Of a DNA stretch of 64,000 nucleotides, positions 61,452 to 64,000 are shown piece by piece. How positions within the stretch are numbered: the stretch's first letter is position 1; the number at the start of each line of letters is the position of its first letter. The stretch spans positions 24,425 through 88,424 of the forward strand of contig NZ_RDQE01000011.1 in NCBI RefSeq assembly GCF_003697845.1, in the 5' to 3' direction. The notes beneath the pieces were generated by a model that was given only the letters and a program-made list of their open reading frames with translations, was not told the origin of the DNA and made no database searches. Both the position numbers and the translations under genes were made by a program. The DNA is from Halobellus captivus (GTDB taxonomy: Archaea; Halobacteriota; Halobacteria; Halobacteriales; Haloferacaceae).

Positions 61452-62288
61452 TAGGAAACCACTGCCTCGCTTCGCTCGGCAGATTCCAGCAGAAACACAG
61501 GTGGTCGGCGCGCCTGACTCGGCGCGCCTCAATCTCTACACCTCTAAGATTCGTTTGAAACACCACAAGGGCGATAGCACCCATAATCAGTACCATGCTT
61601 CAACCGCTCAGAGGGTTCGTCTGAAACTCGCGAGTCCCGTCGACTTAGGCGCTTTATTCCCGTTTCTTCAACCCCACGAAGGTTCGTCTGAAACGCGATC
61701 CGAATCACCCCGCCCTGCGTCTCGAAGGCGCTTCAACCCCACGAAGGTTCGTCTGAAACTACGTGCCGAGAGTGCGCGCCGTTAGACAGCGAGAGGCTTC
61801 AACCCCACGAAGGTTCGTCTGAAACACGTCGTCGACGGTCAGGCCCGTGTTTGCCGGCAGGGGCTTCAACCCCACGAAGGTTCGTCTGAAACGCCCGTAG
61901 GGACCGACCGCGTCGACGAGTTGGTCGTGCTTCAACCCCACGAAGGTTCGTCTGAAACCCTGGATCCAGTCCTCGGTGGGCTGGTGCCCGCGGTAGCTTC
62001 AACCCCACGAAGGTTCGTCTGAAACCGGCAAAGGCCGGATGGAGCCCAGCGACGTTCGCGCTTCAACCCCACGAAGGTTCGTCTGAAACTCGCTACCCCC
62101 ATCGTCGTCATCATCACTCCCGCCAGCTTCAACCCCACGAAGGTTCGTCTGAAACACGGGCGTCCTCGACGACGTGTGGCCGGACGGACTCGCTTCAACC
62201 CCACGAAGGTTCGTCTGAAACTCTCCTCCTCGCCGTCGCCGTAGTTCTCGAGCTTGTGGCTTCAACCCCACGAAGGTTCGTCTGAAAC

Positions 62289-62386
62289 GAGTGCGGCCCG
62301 GTGTGAGCCATGTCCACCGCCGGCTTCAACCCCACGAAGGTTCGTCTGAAACGAGTGCGGCCCGGTGTGAGCCATGTCCACCGCCG
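62289..62386 (-). repeat. duplicated CRISPR spacer (single-unit duplication)
   Basis: The spacer at 62289-62322 (GAGTGCGGCC...CACCGCCG) is repeated exactly at 62353-62386, one 64-base unit later. Confidence 0.95.
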
Positions 62387-63471
62387 GCTTCAACCCCACG
62401 AAGGTTCGTCTGAAACTCCGGTGAGGAGTTCGGCCCGGCAGGCGGTCCGGGTGCTTCAACCCCACGAAGGTTCGTCTGAAACTCGTCGACGATCGCCTCG
62501 ACAGCAACCGCTGCGGCTGGCTTCAACCCCACGAAGGTTCGTCTGAAACTCTCGTTCATCGCCGTCGCGAACGCCGACGGCTACGCGCTTCAACCCCACG
62601 AAGGTTCGTCTGAAACGCGGTGAGGGCGACGCCGAAGCGATGCTCACGCGGTCGCTTCAACCCCACGAAGGTTCGTCTGAAACGTGGCCCGAGGGCACGG
62701 CGCTGTTCACCTACCCCGAGCTTCAACCCCACGAAGGTTCGTCTGAAACACGCCTGGATCCCGTTCATCGCAGCCTGTGCGTCTTGCTTCAACCCCACGA
62801 AGGTTCGTCTGAAACTGGCTGCGGCGTGAGGTGGCGTCGTGACGGCACCCGCTTCAACCCCACGAAGGTTCGTCTGAAACTTCCTGGTCGTCACCGAAGT
62901 CGCTCGAGCCGCCCGAGCTTCAACCCCACGAAGGTTCGTCTGAAACGAGGACTGCCGACAGTGACGCGCCGGCGTCAGTGTCCGCTTCAACCCCACGAAG
63001 GTTCGTCTGAAACTCGTCGTCGTCGGGCGGTTCGTCGTCGTCCGGCGGCTTCAACCCCACGAAGGTTCGTCTGAAACCCTCGAGCGAATATGTCCCCGAC
63101 TCCGCTTGGGCCGCTTCAACCCCACGAAGGTTCGTCTGAAACCCGCGTCGGTCAACCGGATCCCCATCCCCGCGCCGGCTTCAACCCCACGAAGGTTCGT
63201 CTGAAACTCGTCTCGATGACGTGGCCTTTCTCGTCGATGACCTGGCTTCAACCCCACGAAGGTTCGTCTGAAACGCGAGACGCTCGACGAACACGGCGCG
63301 GTCAGCGGCTTCAACCCCACGAAGGTTCGTCTGAAACCCATCCGATCAGTCGGGTGTATCTGCGGGGCGAGCGAGCTTCAACCCCACGAAGGTTCGTCTG
63401 AAACAGTTCGAGACGACCGACGTCCACGAGTCGATCTCGGAGCTTCAACCCCACGAAGGTTCGTCTGAAAC

Positions 63472-63707
63472 CGTAGCCGCCGCTTGCTGTCTGTGTCATG
63501 TGTCTTCGCTTCAACCCCACGAAGGTTCGTCTGAAACTCGAACACGCGTCGCTGGTCGACATCCCTCGCAGCCAGCTTCAACCCCACGAAGGTTCGTCTG
63601 AAACCGTAGCCGCCGCTTGCTGTCTGTGTCATGTGTCTTCGCTTCAACCCCACGAAGGTTCGTCTGAAACTCGAACACGCGTCGCTGGTCGACATCCCTC
63701 GCAGCCA
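63472..63707 (-). repeat. duplicated pair of CRISPR spacers
   Basis: Spacers at 63472-63507 and 63538-63574 recur exactly at 63605-63640 and 63671-63707, a tandem duplication with 133-base period. Confidence 0.95.
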
Positions 63708-64000
63708 GCTTCAACCCCACGAAGGTTCGTCTGAAACCGGCTGGTTGCCGCCCGTCCGCAGCTGGGAGATCTCGCTTCAACCCCACGAAGGTTCGTCTGA
63801 AACACGCCGGAGGGATCGACGTCCGGAGCGTCGGAACCGGCGCTTCAACCCCACGAAGGTTCGTCTGAAACACGCGCTCCCGATCATCGGGCCGCTGCTC
63901 CTCGCGCTTCAACCCCACGAAGGTTCGTCTGAAACGCGCGGGAAGCCGTCGCCGAAGACCTCGGGAAGGTCGCTTCAACCCCACGAAGGTTCGTCTGAAA

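Larger units (their letters stand above)
61532..64000 (-). CRISPR. CRISPR array, 38 repeat units, truncated by the window edge
   Basis: The repeat is 30 bases; on the minus strand it begins GTTTCAGACG and ends GGGTTGAAGC, close to the repeats of haloarchaeal type I-B systems. I count 38 units (the last, at 63972, loses one base at the window end) and 37 spacers, of 33-38 bases. From 61665 on, repeats are identical, apart from one mismatch in the 61665 unit. Two units at the left (61532-61561 and 61597-61627) are degenerate, which marks the old trailer end. The array is therefore read leftwards, the leader lies beyond 64000, and crRNA 5' handles would read GTTGAAGC. No cas gene is in the window. 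Two spacer blocks are duplicated (see findings). Confidence 0.98.

Noticed and set aside
61759..63984. Many open frames translating the CRISPR repeats (with repeated FRRTFVGLK, FQTNLRGVE or SDEPSWG stretches)
   Set aside because: They are produced by a 30-base repeat without stop codons plus spacers. They are not genes.
61532..64000. Protein-coding tandem repeat (leucine/arginine-rich repeat protein)
   Set aside because: The unit length varies with the spacer, breaking the frame, and repeat and spacer sizes fit CRISPR.

Overview
The window is chromosomal DNA of a haloarchaeon. It is GC-rich, the predicted proteins are very acidic, and many genes start right behind a TATA-like box about 25-30 bases upstream, as in leaderless haloarchaeal transcripts. 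It carries the archaeal S10/spc ribosomal gene order, aEF-1 beta, S17e, CofD (coenzyme F420) and a class I lysyl-tRNA synthetase. The dispersed GC-rich repeat and the CRISPR repeat type made me think of a Halorubrum-like organism, but the genus is a guess.

Layout. 1-5.3 kb: metabolic genes (LarE-like C-terminus, glutaredoxin, AlaX, AIR-synthase-like, acyl-CoA dehydrogenase, HAD phosphatase). 5.35-8.5 kb: a lower-GC island with a two-gene operon that I read as a possible SocA/Panacea-like plus PIN-like toxin-antitoxin pair, next to a decayed IS6-type element. 8.5-15.5 kb: aspartoacylase-like hydrolase, HalOD1-like protein, cupin/aminotransferase divergent pair, site-2 protease with CBS domains, a LeuA/CimA-family synthase, and a stand-alone Cas4-like protein. 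15.6-21 kb: a biotin ECF transporter operon (bioY, ATPase, EcfT) behind a textbook BirA-type operator, then a membrane Fe-S oxidoreductase. 21-32.7 kb: small regulators, EF-1 beta with a zinc-finger microprotein, S17e, and a four-gene overlapping operon cofD, dus-like, citG-like, DUF447. 32.8-44.6 kb: isocitrate dehydrogenase, a histidine kinase, pyrH-lysS, a biotin-dependent carboxyltransferase, a redoxin lacking its cysteine, tRNA-Gly with duplicated 3' ends, a CARF/HTH-type regulator and a molybdopterin oxidoreductase with a fused membrane domain.

44.6-59.05 kb is one compact operon from a SPOUT-type RNA methylase through uL3...uL15 to secY, with mostly overlapping or nearly abutting genes. 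After secY the order expected in other haloarchaea (adk and so on) is interrupted by a 710-residue zinc-finger/winged-helix protein flanked by near-identical 20-bp direct repeats, and then by a CRISPR array. The array shows 38 repeat units, with duplicated spacers and a decayed trailer end, and runs off the right edge. Its repeat orientation places the leader, and perhaps the cas genes, beyond position 64000.

Four copies of a two-hairpin intergenic element lie at 15.7, 23.6, 30.6 and 41.6 kb. Their stems differ in sequence but keep pairing, while the flanking core and the tail are constant. This is the clearest undescribed-looking structure in the window.
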